Of a stretch of 45,270 bases of DNA, positions 33,701-44,958 are shown piece by piece. The first letter of the stretch is position 1; each line of letters starts with the position of its first letter. The DNA lies in NCBI GenBank assembly GCA_015501595.1, contig JADNRX010000417.1, forward strand, positions 1-45,270. Direction: 5' to 3'. The notes below the pieces were generated by a model, which was not told the origin of the DNA, did not search any database, and saw only the letters and a list, made by a program, of their open reading frames with translations. The translations under genes and the position numbers were made by a program. Source of the DNA: Hymenopellis radicata. Its lineage: Eukaryota; Basidiomycota; Agaricomycetes; Agaricales; Physalacriaceae.

Positions 33701-34080
33701 TAAGGCTGGTCTCGTCGTCTTCCGCCGCTGCTCTTGTCGTCGTCCACCGCTGCTCTCCTTGTCATCGCTCCGTCCTTCCAAATTACGGTTTTATCGCGTC
33801 CTTGATCCTACTCCAGTCACGAAAACACGGTCCATTCTCAGCGAGTCGGTTTCTAGGAGATGCGGGACATCTGCCGGCGCTGCGCTCGTCGTCGCTCATG
33901 AGACGATGGTGGTAAGAAGCAAAGCGGATGATGTCATCTGACCGGCTTGCTCTCCTTGTTCATCCAGAGAGGGATCAAAAATAAATATTACATTCGCAGA
34001 AAGAGAAAAAGTCCAGCTCTTCACTCAACTCGAGAATACAATCAGCCACTTCTCCGTCGCTTCTTCGCCCCCACTCTGCC
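33701..34080. repeat. 3' flank of copy B, shared by the family
   Basis: Reverse-complement match to 41424-41900 and 44959-45270: GAAAAAGTCCAGCTCTTCAC, TTACGGTTTTATCGCGTCC, and a GCACGAGCG/CTCGTCGTCG block. It holds the 3' UTR of copy B and a further 250 bp of non-coding sequence that moved with the gene. Confidence 0.75.
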
Positions 34081-35934
34081 TCACACTCTTTCATACCCAT
34101 CTTGGCTCCCGTTCCAACCCTTCTCCTTCCAGGCCTGATTAACGGATGACAGCAGCGCTTCCGTGAGAGTGCTGTCCTCGTCGGCTAACGACAGCCTATA
34201 TTCCAGCTCCCGATGCCTCGTCGTCCGCTGCATTTCCTCCTGCAGTTTGCCGACTTGGTCGGCTAACTCGCCGACCCTCTCCTCCAACTGCGTCTGAGAC
34301 GTTGGATCCTCTATAATATCATGAGTCGTTTGGAACATTTGACGTGTGACGCGTCAAGGAAGGAACTACATACCCTTGGATATAACCAGCCCCGCGATGA
34401 AGGTGAATATTTTCCAAATCGCCGCCAACATCGTGAATGTCGCAACGAATACACTTGTGATCGCCGACCCCAATGACTTTAGACGATAAGTCCAATGCAA
34501 GTAGAAGATTTGAGGTGTTCTGGCAACTGTATCGTGCTCCATGTCCCATGGTATCCAGGTGCCTGTCCCGGGTTGAGACGAACTAGACGTGTTCGCACGA
34601 AAACAAGCTGCAGAAGAATAATCTGAAAGAAAGGAACCTGGAAGAGCCTGGATCGTTCTGTTGAACATGGCTGGAGATGCCCAGATCTGGTTTGGGGAAT
34701 GAATACCAAGGTCTCGGTGAATAGAATGATACACAGCCTGGAATAAGTTTTCCTCAGCCAAGTAAAATAGATTTGCACAGTTCTCTTGTCTGAAGTGCAG
34801 ACAGTTCCCAGTTGGAGGTTTGCCCATCTCTATAGAGACATGGTGAAAGTTAGTTCCCTGCAACTGTTCATCTACTGTAGCAAAAGCAACAGGATCTGAG
34901 TTGCAAGGGAGATGATTATGCAGAGTGTTAAGAGAAGATCCTGGACAGTATGGTTGTGTAGTCACCATCCATTTCAGGATGGTACTATTGCCAACCTCTT
35001 TAGAATTCTCAGAGCCACATGAATCAATAAGATCTGAGCCATCGGCTTGATGCCAGCATCTAGTGACAATATAAAATTCAGTATATAGACTAAGGTAGGA
35101 AATAATAGACATACTCAGATAATATGTACAGCTACATATGAATTAGTATACCTATTCATAGAATAAATTTAGAGTACATACCATATCCTCAATGAAGGGA
35201 ACATAAACTGATGACGTTAAAGCAAATTTGACAGGAAACCAACAATCTATGTGAGCCTATAACATGTTAGCATATATAGTCATAAGAGAAATAAGTCTTA
35301 CCTGCATTGTCATCATCTTGAAGGCCCAGGATGAGCTCATGTTTTGTATCATCTGCATTTCTATACTCTCCTGCATGCAATATGTCAACTCAAGTTATAT
35401 CATAGAGAAAGCATATTCTTACCACATCACATGATGTCAGTGGGTTGTTGTGATACAGAAAATTTTCCCCAGTATTATTTGGGTTGTTGGACACTGAAGC
35501 GACAGTATACTCCTGACTGGAGTTATTCAAATGAAGCACATCTCCGACATGGAGAGTCTCAGGTGCAAAGTCCGGGAGACGGGAGTTCAGGAATGACGGG
35601 ACAAGGTACGAGAATGGCAAAGGCGGGATAGTTGCATTTGGTGTGTATGTGTACTCTTGGACTGTGTCGTACGCGGTGAGGGGAACTTTCAGGCCCTCAG
35701 TCAGTATATTCGCATCAGCGACAACGAAAGCTTACTGTTCATCAGAGCAAGAAGGACAGCAAGCATCACGTAGACAACGATGACGACGGGAGTCGTCCAA
35801 CGCCCGGGGTAATCTGAGGGAGAGCATGTAGTCCGCGCACGGAGAAGGCAAGGAACGGACACACCTCTTTGTATGTTGTACCCCAACCGATACCCGGTCA
35901 CTTTCCTGATGATTCTGTTGAGGGGAAGACGCAT
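34081..35934 (-). CDS. Two-pass membrane protein of unknown function, family copy B, 8 exons, intact
   Basis: Exons: 35934-35865, 35813-35736, 35685-35423, 35370-35302, 35256-35182, 35131-35115 (17 nt), 35059-34374 and 34310-34081. The total of 1488 bp gives 495 aa and no stop. Layout is as in copy A: MRLPLNRIIRKVTG, DYPGRWTTP, helix 1, EYTYTPNAT, NNPLTSCDV, CW pairs, HLPCNSDP, RDLGIHSPNQIWAS, helix 2 (SAITSVFVATFTMLAAIW) and the YRLSLA tail. It is the most diverged member. Exons 4-5 encode MIQNMSSSWAFKMM and HIDCWFPVKFALTSS instead of the versions shared by A, C and D. Introns 3-6 are more AT-rich. It is flanked by direct linker repeats. Function is unknown. Confidence 0.82.
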
Positions 35935-36470
35935 TGTAGGTATGCAAAAGACAGTCGAAAGAGAAGTATGGTACGACGAGTCCGTGGTCAAGCTCTTGCT
36001 TTATGGCGTCGCGAGGTGCTGTACGTTTCGGATGCTTGTCACTGGGGCGAGCGGGAGAAGATACGTATCAAAGATGCATCGACCTCGAATACAAATATCC
36101 ATGCTACGGAGGATCAATCTGTCTAATACTTGCATCAACGTCCTCGAGTTTGATCCGAAGATTGAAGAGATTACGGAACACCTTTGAATACGACTCCCTG
36201 GATCGCGTATGCACATTCCATCCGAGGTAGCTTGATTACGGTCGCGAACCATGTTGAGCGGCGAGTCTCCGACGGGGCGGGGACGTCGGCATATACTTAG
36301 AGCGCTGGGGTTGATACGGTACCAGCAAAGACAAGTGAGGGAGCATTGAGAGATTGAAGGTCTGTTTTTCTTGCGCCTGTTGCGGGTGACGGCTGAGACG
36401 AGCCTATGGCAAATATCGGCCTCGAGACGAAGCTATTGCATTGAGATGTCTCTCCAACAGGATACAGCAA
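35935..36470. repeat. 5' flank of copy B, inverted match to the flank of copy C
   Basis: 35940-36260 holds the common 5' flank of the family. 36260-36470 (CGTCGGCATATACTTAGAGCGCTGGG, ATATCGGCCTCGAGACGAAGC) matches 38985-39130 in reverse orientation. No gene is seen. Confidence 0.72.
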
Positions 36471-36880
36471 GTGAGTAGGGCGCGTAATAAGTAGTCATTA
36501 TTTAAGCCAGAGGGCTAATGAGTCTGCAAAATTCGTTAGACGCGTCGACACGTGTGTGCAGAGAACGCACTTTATAAGAGACGGTTGGGGGTTGCTGCGC
36601 GTGAAGCCGACATATATGATGAGAGGTATCCAGCCCCAGTGGACAGCCGTCTGCGTAAGGGAAGGTAAGCCATTTTGGACCGTACAGAGACCAGCAGACG
36701 CACCCGGCTCAACTCGACGACCTTGTTGATAATTTCCTATAAACTGCCATTAGTACACCGCGAAAATAGAGGGAAATAAAGCCATACTTTCGTGTCCTCG
36801 GATGGCATGGTGGTAGTCGAAAGCTAGGTCTCGTTGCGCCGCGTCGTGCCGGAAAACTTTGGGCTGTTCGGCTTTACGGT
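36471..36880. repeat. Linker repeat directly upstream of the E2 gene
   Basis: It is one of at least six copies in the window (25090, 33300, 38820, 42130 and 42650 are the others). Here it ends about 70 bp before the E2 start codon, so it includes the E2 promoter. The other copies may be promoter sequence carried along by duplication. Shared pieces: AGACGCGTCGACACGTGTGT, ACGCACTTTATAAGAGACGG. Confidence 0.68.
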
Positions 36881-36951
36881 CCGGATGCACGTGGCCCAAG
36901 ATCAAATTAGCGATCGCCATCTATGGCAGGTTTCTTTCTCCTACAGCCATC

Positions 36952-37709
36952 ATGGACGCCCGTCTGCGACGAGTAAACAAAGAAATAGCCGGTGCGCGCC
37001 TCTCTTGGCAGATGTGGGCCATCTATGAGCTTACAGTGACTGGCGACAGACTGCAAGGCGGATAAGACATCCGGCATCAGCATATCACTCATCGACGACT
37101 CCCCATTCCACCTTTTAGGCACCTTCCCGGGACCCGAGGGCACCCCATATGAAGGCGGAACCTTCAACGTCGACATCGTCATCCCCGACTCGTACCCTTT
37201 CACACCCGTCAAGATGAAATTCCTCACCAAAGTCTACCACCCAAACGTCTCCAGCGCTTCGGGCGCCATATGCCTCGATATCCTCAAGGACGCGTGGAGC
37301 CCAGTGCTCACCCTCAAATCGACCCTCATATCCTTGCAAAGTCTGCTGTGCAGCCCAGAGCCAAGCGACCCCCAGGATGCCGAGGTCGCGAAGCACTTTG
37401 TGACTAGTAGGGGGGGCTTTGACGATACTGCGAGGTATTGGACCAAGGTGTACGCGGGTGGAGGAGCAGCAGCAGCGGCGTCCAAGAGTGGCGCAGACGA
37501 GGTCGCGATGGCTGGCTTGGAAAAGGCGCATGTCGACCAATTTGAGGCGCTCGGTTTTCAGCGGGATAAAGTCGTGAGTGGCTGTCACATTCCATCTCGA
37601 GCGGTGCTGACGCGAAACGCAGATTGATGTTTTACGGCGCCTCAATTACCGAGGGAAAAACGTCGCCCAGATTACCGAAGACCGCGTCGTAGAAGAGCTG
37701 TTGAAGTAG
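36952..37709 (+). CDS. UBC1: Ubiquitin-conjugating enzyme E2, UBC1/E2-25K class with C-terminal UBA
   Basis: Exons 36952-36991, 37050-37573 and 37623-37709 give 216 aa, the length of yeast Ubc1 (215). The N-terminus is RRVNKEIADCKADKTSG. The core shows FPGPEGTPYEGGTF, PFTPVKMKFLTKVYHPN (HPN motif) and SGAICLDILKDAWSP with the catalytic Cys at residue 88, the same number as in yeast Ubc1. SLLCSPEPSDPQDAEVA follows. After a short Ala/Gly linker, residues 170-214 form a UBA domain (FEALGFQRDKV, then the GKNVAQITEDRVVEELLK end). It takes ubiquitin from E1 and extends Lys48-linked chains in the cytosol and nucleus. Intron 1 has a GTGCGC donor. Two Ser-Pro-Ala-type changes aside, it looks functional. 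It sits at the centre of an inverted duplication, and its promoter overlaps a linker repeat. Confidence 0.93.
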
Positions 37710-38819
37710 ATCACATACCTACTGACTATTCATTTTTCTTGTCCTTTCATATCTGCGTGTTGCGTGTTTCAACGGGACTTACGAAAGTATTTTTGACAGC
37801 CTTTTTTGTTCGCAAAGGTGAGTCTTTCGCGGTGTTATGGCATGGCGATTCGCAGTGTTGAGCTATCAAAGTCTAGGCATGTGGATGACTTCAGAAACTT
37901 CTCCTCAGATTGGAGCTCAGTCGCTGGATCACCGAGCCTGCCTTGTCATTCATCGCTGTGTTCGCGAGATAACACTGCGATAAATCTGGCGCTGCCAGAT
38001 TATGACGGGTTCCTAGTGTGTAGCCAATGAAGATTTTGTATCCGGCAGACTGACTCTTCTGTCAGCAGCCTTCCCAGAGATCGATAGCGAGACGGCGGTC
38101 GACACCGCTCACCCCAAGAACACTCTTACTCTTACAAGTTACCTCGCGACCATGAGTAAGTAACAGTCCTGCCCACCGATGATTTTACAACACTCATTGA
38201 AGACTTCCTTGCAGATCGTCAAGGTTCTGTGGCGCAAATGTGAGTCTTTCGCGGTGTTATGGTATGGTGATTCGCAGCGTTGAGCTATCAAAGGGGCCGT
38301 CTGGGATCAATGCTAGATCGTGTGGATAACTTCAGAAACCTCTCCTCAAATTGGAGCTAAATCGCTGGATCACCGAGCCTGCCTTGTCATCGCGTGTTCG
38401 CGAGATAACATCTGCGATAAATCAGGAAATGTAGGCTAGTTGTCTGTTGTGGTACGTCAAGGCTGTGCACCTTGCACGCACATCGCATTTCAGCCTCCCC
38501 ACAGATCGATGGCGAGTCGGCGGTCGAATGTAAGGAGGAGTTCCCGATATGGACACATGCGCACGGACCTTATGTCGATCGCGTACACGCGATCTTTCCT
38601 TATACTCATACTACGACTATTGGCTGTGTTTACATCCGTTCTTACACTCGACGGGTCCCCGTGGTCCCATTTGGACTCAATTATATTCCTATTCGTGTTC
38701 TTTCGGACCTTCTGGATCTCGACAGTGTATCCACGGCTTATATCGACACCGCTCACCTCAAGAACAGGTTTGGACCGTTTGGCTGGATACCTCTCCTCAG
38801 TTATGTCGGCTTCACGCGG
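37710..38819. repeat. Two tandem units of about 424 bp downstream of the E2 gene
   Basis: 37818-37985 and 38239-38422 are near-identical (GTGAGTCTTTCGCGGTGTTATGG, GATCACCGAGCCTGCCTTGTCAT). Further on, GATCGATAGCGAGACGGCGGTCG at 38079 matches 38503 with the same spacing of about 424 bp, so the whole unit is duplicated in tandem. GTGAGT at the start of the conserved block is a good splice donor, preceded by CGCAAA. In unit 1 a short spliced frame (ATG near 38151, intron, NRQGSVAQM near 38215) is possible but too short to name. The E2 3' UTR lies in the first 100 bp. Confidence 0.7.
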
Positions 38820-39490
38820 AGCAACCCTCAACTGTCTCTTATAAAGTGTGTTCCCTGCGTACACGTGTTGATGCGTCTAACGAATTTTGCAGACTCATTA
38901 GCCCTCTGGCTTAAATCATGACTACTTATCGCGCGCCCTACTCACTCGCTGTATCCCGTTGGAGAGACATCTCAATGCAATAGCTTCATCTCGAGGCCGA
39001 TATTTGCCATAGGCTCGTGTCAACCGTCAGCCGCAAGAAAAACAGTCCTTCAATCTCTAAATGCTCTCTCAGTTGTCTTTACTGGTACGATATCGAGCCC
39101 AGCGCTCTAAGTATATGCCGACGTCCCCGCACCATTGGGGGCTCGCCGCTCAACCTCGTATTCAAGCTACTAGCAATACTCAGATGGATTGTGCATACGC
39201 GATATGGCATGGATGTCATCAGGGAGTCGTATTTCACGGAATCTCCTCAATGTTAGGATCGACCCGACCTCAAGGACGTTGATGTATGTGTCGTCTGGAC
39301 AGATTGACCCTCCGTCATCATAATCATGATGGATGTTTGGATTCGATGTCGATGCATCTTTGATACTTCTCGCGCTCGTTCGATGACCTTCCGTCGGAGA
39401 ACATAACAGCCCGCGACGCCATAAAACAAGAGCTCGACCACGGTACCCATCATATCGCACTTCTCCTTCGCCTATCTTGTGCGTATCGCC
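38820..39490. repeat. 5' flank of copy C, inverted partner of 35935-36600
   Basis: In reverse complement it matches the DNA upstream of copy B: linker remnant (GTTGATGCGTCTAACGAATTTTGCAGACTC), TACTCACTCGCTGTATCC, GGAGAGACATCTCAATGCAATAG, and then the family 5' flank from 39180. It holds the presumed promoter of copy C and no other gene. Confidence 0.75.
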
Positions 39491-41423
39491 ATGCGTCTTC
39501 CGCTGAACAGAATTTTAAGGAAAATCACGGGGTTTCGGTTAGGATACAACGTCCAGAGAGGTGTGTCCGTTCGTCTCATGCTCCGTGGGCCGACTAAGGC
39601 TCTACCTCAGATTATCCCGGGCGTTGGACGACTCCCGTCGTCATCGTTGTTTACATGATGCTTGCTGTCTTTCTCGCTCTGATGAACAGTACGATCTCAT
39701 CGCTGCTGACGCCAATGAACTCACTAATGGCCTTGAAGTACCTCTTACCGCGTATGACATAGTCCAAGAGTACACGTACACACCGAACGCGACTATCCCA
39801 CCATTGCCATTCTCATATCTCATCCCGTCATTCTTGAAATCCACTCTCCCGGATTTCTCGCCTCAGACGCTCCATGTTGGGGACGTCCTCCATCTGAACG
39901 ACTCCACCCAGGAATACAATATCACTTCACTGGCTAATGGCGGTGATAGCTTTCTCTTCTACAACAACCCATTGACATCATGTGATGTGGTAAGATACAA
40001 TCACCTCCGTTTCGTTGACTGTTGCCCTTACACGCTGCAAATAGCAAAATGTGACAATGCAAATAATTACCAAAGAGCTTGAAGATAATTTCTATTTCCC
40101 GACCATGTCGGTAAGTACTATACTTGCTTAAGACTTGCTCATAGACGATTACATGTCGCAGGCTGATATATCTTGCTGGGTTCCTGTCCCGTTCAGTTTA
40201 CATTGGGAGGGCAAAATGTCAGATCGCTTTTCAGATGGCTTATCTAACGATGTGGTACGTGTTCTGAACCAGTCCTCCCAGTCAATGTACTTACTTCGTT
40301 GTAGGGGGCTGTAATGCATATGTGTGTCTACCGCTTCACAATTCATACTGTGTACTGAATTTTATGCTCCTACTGCTAGGTGCTGGTTTGCCAATGCCGA
40401 GATTGTCGATTCATGCGATAGTGGTGGGACAATTTCTCTTGCCCATAACATCGCGGAATGGACAACGACTGCTCAAGCGCATTGTCCAGGATCTTCTCTT
40501 GAGTCAGCAAGTTGGGGTATGTAAGACCATCTGCCTTGCAACTCGGACCCTATTAGCTTTGTTACCATTGATGAGGCTTTGAAGGTATTGCGGGACTTCG
40601 ATCCCCAGGGCCTCGGCATCGACACCTTTCACCCGTTCTCCCATGATTTTGACCCGGCCTACCAACCTCAGGAGTCCCCTTGCTTTAACTTCCAGCAAAA
40701 GGAATGTGCATCTCTAGATCGACTTACGAAGGAGAATGCGTTGCAGGACGTATATCATTCTATTCGCGGAGACCTAGGTATTCACTCGCCGAACCAGATC
40801 TGGGGATCCCCGGCCATGTTCAACAAGACAATGCGGGCTATTCCTGGGAATGCCATCTCCCCCCCTGCGGGGTGGGTAGTAAACCACTTTCGCGCAAACA
40901 CTGACAAGTGGACAAACCAGTCGATGCCGCCGTGGGACCAGTCGTTGTGGCCGCTGTGGGACATAGAGCATGATACGTCTGTCAAAACGCCACCGATCTT
41001 CTACTCTCGTTGGACTTATCGTCAAAAGTCACTGGGGTCAGCGATCACAAACGTATTCGTCGCGACGTTCACAATGCTGGCGGCGATCTGGAAAATATTC
41101 TCCTTCATTGCGGGGCTTGTGATATCCAAGGGTGTGTTACTTCCCCTCTGCACGCGTGGAACCATTCTGAACGACTGCTTACAGAGGATTCAACTGAGTT
41201 GGAGTCTGACGGAGTCCGAGAATTGCGAGAGGAACTGACCACTCAAGTCCGCCAATTGCAGGAGGAAATGCAGCGGGTAATGAGGCGTCAGGAGCCGAAA
41301 TACAGACTGTCGTTGGCCGACAAGGGGGACAGCACTGTCACGGAATCGCTACTGTCATCCGTTGATGACGACTCGAAGGAGGAGGGTTGGAACGGGAGCC
41401 GTGACGGCTATGAAAGAGTGTGA
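39491..41423 (+). pseudogene. Membrane-protein family copy C, one nonsense codon
   Basis: Exons by comparison with A: 39491-39560, 39611-39688, 39739-39989, 40045-40110, 40162-40254, 40305-40321 (17 nt), 40380-41131 and 41185-41423. These total 1566 bp (521 codons plus stop). All splice sites are kept, but exon 7 has TAA at 40522-40524 (SLESASWGM then stop), where copy D has CAA. The frame continues correctly after it (DHLPCNSDPISFVTIDEAL ...) to the normal end. A GTATGTAAG donor-like string overlaps the stop, but no acceptor I tried restores the frame. If translated it would be a secreted-face fragment anchored by helix 1 only. The outer domain carries a 25-residue insertion relative to A. 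Confidence 0.82.
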
Positions 41424-42260
41424 GGCAGAGTGAGGCGAAGAAGCGACGGAGAAGTGGCTGATTATATTCTCGAGTTGAGTGAAGAGCTGGACTTTTTCTC
41501 TTTCTGCGAATGTAATATTTATTTTCGAACCCTCTCTGAAGGACCAAGAGCAAGAGCGATAAAACCGTAATTTGGAAGGACCGAGCGACGACAAGGAGAG
41601 CAGCATTTTTGATCCCTCTCTGAAGGACCAAGAGCAAGAGAGCAAAACAGGTAGGTCAGATGACATCATGCCCTTTGCCTTCCACCACCATCGCGTGAAC
41701 GACGACGAGTGCAGTGCCAGCAGATGACCAGCGTCTCTTAGAAGCCGACTCGCCGAGACTGGACCGTGTTTTCGTGACTCGAGTAGGATCAAGGACGCGA
41801 TAAAACCGTAATTTGGAAACCGAGCGACGACAAGGAGAACAGCGGTAGACGACGACAAGAGCAGCGGCGGACCGCCCGGATCGATCGTCTACGATATTGT
41901 TCCGACATAAAAGGCTGCCCAAATCTTCCGATACGACTCAACGCAGCGTGCCTGTCTCTGACCTACCATAATGATAATGGCATCCGAGCTCCCCAAAGTA
42001 CAGCTTATTTCCCTCCGATTTCCCCGGAATACTGACTGGGATAGACAGGAACTCACCAGCAAGGTCGTCAGTCAGGTGTATCAACTGGTCTTTTCAGTCG
42101 AAAACAATGGCGCGTGTTGTCTGATATGTAGACGGCTGCCGGATACCTCTCATCGTATATGTCGGCCTCACGCGCAGCAACCCCCAACCGTCTCTTATAA
42201 AGTGCGTTCCCTGCACACACGTGTCGACGCGTCTAACGTATTTTTGCAGACTCATTAGCC
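41424..42260. repeat. 3' flank of copy C plus linker repeat
   Basis: The 3' UTR block is shared with A, B and D. A 106-bp tandem duplication is visible: CTCTCTGAAGGACCAAGAGC starts at 41530 and again at 41619. GATAAAACCGTAATTTGGAA occurs at 41559 and again at 41798. 41930-42260 is the linker repeat in reverse orientation relative to 33300-33700, closing the right arm of the large inverted repeat. No gene is seen. Confidence 0.7.
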
Positions 42261-43091
42261 CTCTGGCTTGATTACGCCTTACTCACTCGCTGTATCCTGT
42301 TGGAGAGACATCTGAATGCAATAACTTCGCCCCGCTAGATTTCTTTAGGCCGATATTTGCGATACAACCGACGCCCGCGTTCAAGCACATGAAAGGCCCG
42401 AGAAAAACAGTCCGTCAATCAATGCGCTTGCATTTGTATTTGCTGGCATCACATTCTTCTAGAGGCCCGCGTGTTGCAGATTAAGGGAATGCGGTGCAGA
42501 CCGACGTAGGCATTTTATCGTTCAAGCCGGACTAGCTGGCAAACGTCGACAACCTTGAACAAGCTACCCAGCGAGCATCAGACTGATTGTTCATATAGAG
42601 GCGTCCGTGTCTTAGCTTTGTTTCTATGCAGACGTGGTTGGATGCCTCTGTCCATATAACGTACGGCAGCCCCAGCCGTGTGTCGTAAAGTGCGTCTCCT
42701 ACCCACACGTGTCGACGCGCCTAACGGTTCTAAAGACACATTAGCCCTCTGGTGTCGTCGTCGTAGCGCTATATTCTGCGCTATGTCAATGAAAAATCAG
42801 TTTGCATATACGCCGGCTGCGACACCACATGGATCGTCTCGACGCGCGACCTCGTTCGCGACCGTAATCAAGGCTCGGATGCAATGTCGAGGACGTTGAT
42901 GCACGTATTAGACAGATTGATTCTCCGTAGCATGGATGTTTGTATTTGAGGTCGATGCATCTTTGATGCTTCTCCCGATCGCCTCATTGACAAGCATCTG
43001 AAACGTACAGCAACGCGACGCTATAAAGCAAGTGCTTGACCACGGACTCGTCGTACGCTACTTCTCCTTCGCCTATCTTGTGCCTATCGCC
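42261..43091. repeat. 5' flank of copy D with two linker pieces
   Basis: 42262-42400 matches 38905-39050 (TTACTCACTCGCTGTATCCTGTTGGAGAGACATCTGAATGCAATAAC). A second linker piece lies at 42650-42760 (ACACGTGTCGACGCGCCTAACGG), and the common family 5' flank at 42840-43091. Between them, 42410-42640 shows nothing recognisable. Confidence 0.65.
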
Positions 43092-44958
43092 ATGCGCCTT
43101 CCGCTTAACAGAATTCTGAGGAAAATCACCCGGTATCGGTTTAGGATACAACGTCCAGAGAGGTGTGTCCGTTCGTCTCATCCTTCGTGAGCCGACTACA
43201 TGCTCTCCCCCAGATTACCCCGGGCGTTGGACGACTCTCGTCGTCATCGTCGTCTACATGGCGCTCGCTGTTTTTCTTGCTTTGATGAACAGTGAGATCT
43301 TGATCTTCCCATCTTCGCCAACGCGGATTTGCTGATCAAGGGTCTCGAAGTTCCTCTCACCGCGTACGACGTTGTCCAAGAGTACACGTACACACCGAAC
43401 GCGACTGTCCCGCCTTTGCCATTCTCATATCTCATCCCGTCATTCTTGAAACCCACTCTTCCGGATTTCTCGCCTCAGACGCTCCATGTTGGGGACGTCC
43501 TCCATCTGAATAACTCCACCGAGGAATACACTATCACTTCAGCTGATGCTGTGGATGGCTTTCTCTTCTACAACAACCCATTGACATCATGTGATGTGGT
43601 AAGATACAATCACCTCCGTTTCGTTGACTGTGTCCCTTACACACTGCAAATAGCAAAATGTGACAATACGAATCGATATATATCAGAGTAGTATTTTTGA
43701 TTCCTACCGCCCGCTCATGTCGGTAGGTACTATACCTCCTCAATACTTACTCATGGACCATTACATGACACAGGCTGATATATCCTGTTGGGTTCCTGTC
43801 CCGTTCAGTTTTACATTGGGAGGCCAAAATGTTAGATGGCTTTTCTGATGATGTGGTACGTGTTCTGAACCAGTCCTCTGAGTCAATGTACTTACTTCGC
43901 TGTAGGCGACTGTAATGGTGGCGTGTGTCTACCGCTTCACATTTCATACTGCATACTGAATTTCATGCTCCTACTGCTAGGTGCCGGTTTGCTAATGCCG
44001 AGATTGTCGATTTATGTGGGGACACGGTGCCTCCGGTAATATCACGGAATCGATCATGACTGCTCAAGCATATTGTCCTTCTCCTGTGCCAGGTGGGAAC
44101 CTAAAGCTAAGGAGTATGCAAGACCATCTGCCTTGCAATTCGGACCCTATTGGCTTTGTTACTTTTGATGAGGCTTTGAATATATCGGACACGCAGTTCT
44201 TGCCCTTCCTTCTGAACCACCCTCGAACGTCAGATTGCATTCAATTCCGGGACGAGGAATGTGCATCTATATATCAATTTACCAAGGAGAATGCGTTGCA
44301 GGACGTATATCATTCTATTCGCCGAGACCTGGGTATTCACTCGCCGAACCAGATCTGGGCATCCCCGGACATGTTTAACAAGACAATCCGGGCTATTCCT
44401 GGGAGTGGTACCTCTGCTTCGGCGTGGGGAGCAAACGAGCTCCGCGCAAACAGGTCGGCGGGTACCTGGACACCATGGGACATGGAACACGATGAATCTG
44501 TCAAAAACACCGAAGATCTTCTACTCTCGTTGGACTTATCGTCAAAAGTCACTGGGGTCAGCGATCACAAACGTGTTCGTCGCGACGTTCACAATGCTGG
44601 CGGCGATCTGGAAAATATTCTGCTTCATTGCGGGGCTTGTGATATCCAAGGGTGTGCTACTTCCTCTCTGCATGGATCGAACGTTAACGGTTTCACAGTG
44701 GATGATCTAGCAACACCGCCGAGCGAGTTGGAGAATGAGGTTCGAGAATTGCGAGAGTTAATGCTGCCCCGCACCGAAGTCCGCGCATCAGTGCAGGAGG
44801 AGATCCAGCGGATGATGAGGTATCCGGCTTCGAAATACAGACTGTCGTTAGCCGACATGGGGGACAGCACTCTCACGGAATCGCTATTGTCATCCGTTGA
44901 TCATGACTCGAAGGAGGAGGCTTGGAACGGGAGCCGGGACGGCTATGACAGAGTGTGA
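43092..44958 (+). pseudogene. Membrane-protein family copy D, four frame breaks
   Basis: The exon equivalents are 43092-43162, 43214-43291, 43351-43598, 43654-43722, 43774-43855, 43906-43922 (17 nt), 43981-44651 and 44699-44958. Compared with A, exon 1 has an extra T at 43139-43142 and exon 5 an extra T in a T run at 43809-43812. Exon 7 has a net one-base loss at 44005-44036 and an extra A in the A run at 44503-44507. Splice sites and most protein motifs survive (EYTYTPNAT, NNPLTSCDV, MQDHLPCNSDP, RDLGIHSPNQIWAS, YRLSLADMGDSTLTES). It is a young pseudogene, or a copy carrying homopolymer sequencing errors. Three of the four events lie in short runs of one base, so errors must be excluded. Confidence 0.8.

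Noticed and set aside
44014..44958. Copy D read as an intact 314-residue protein from 44014
   Set aside because: This long frame crosses the intron at 44652-44698 and swaps frame at 44503, losing the second membrane helix. Comparison with A-C shows it is not the ancestral reading.
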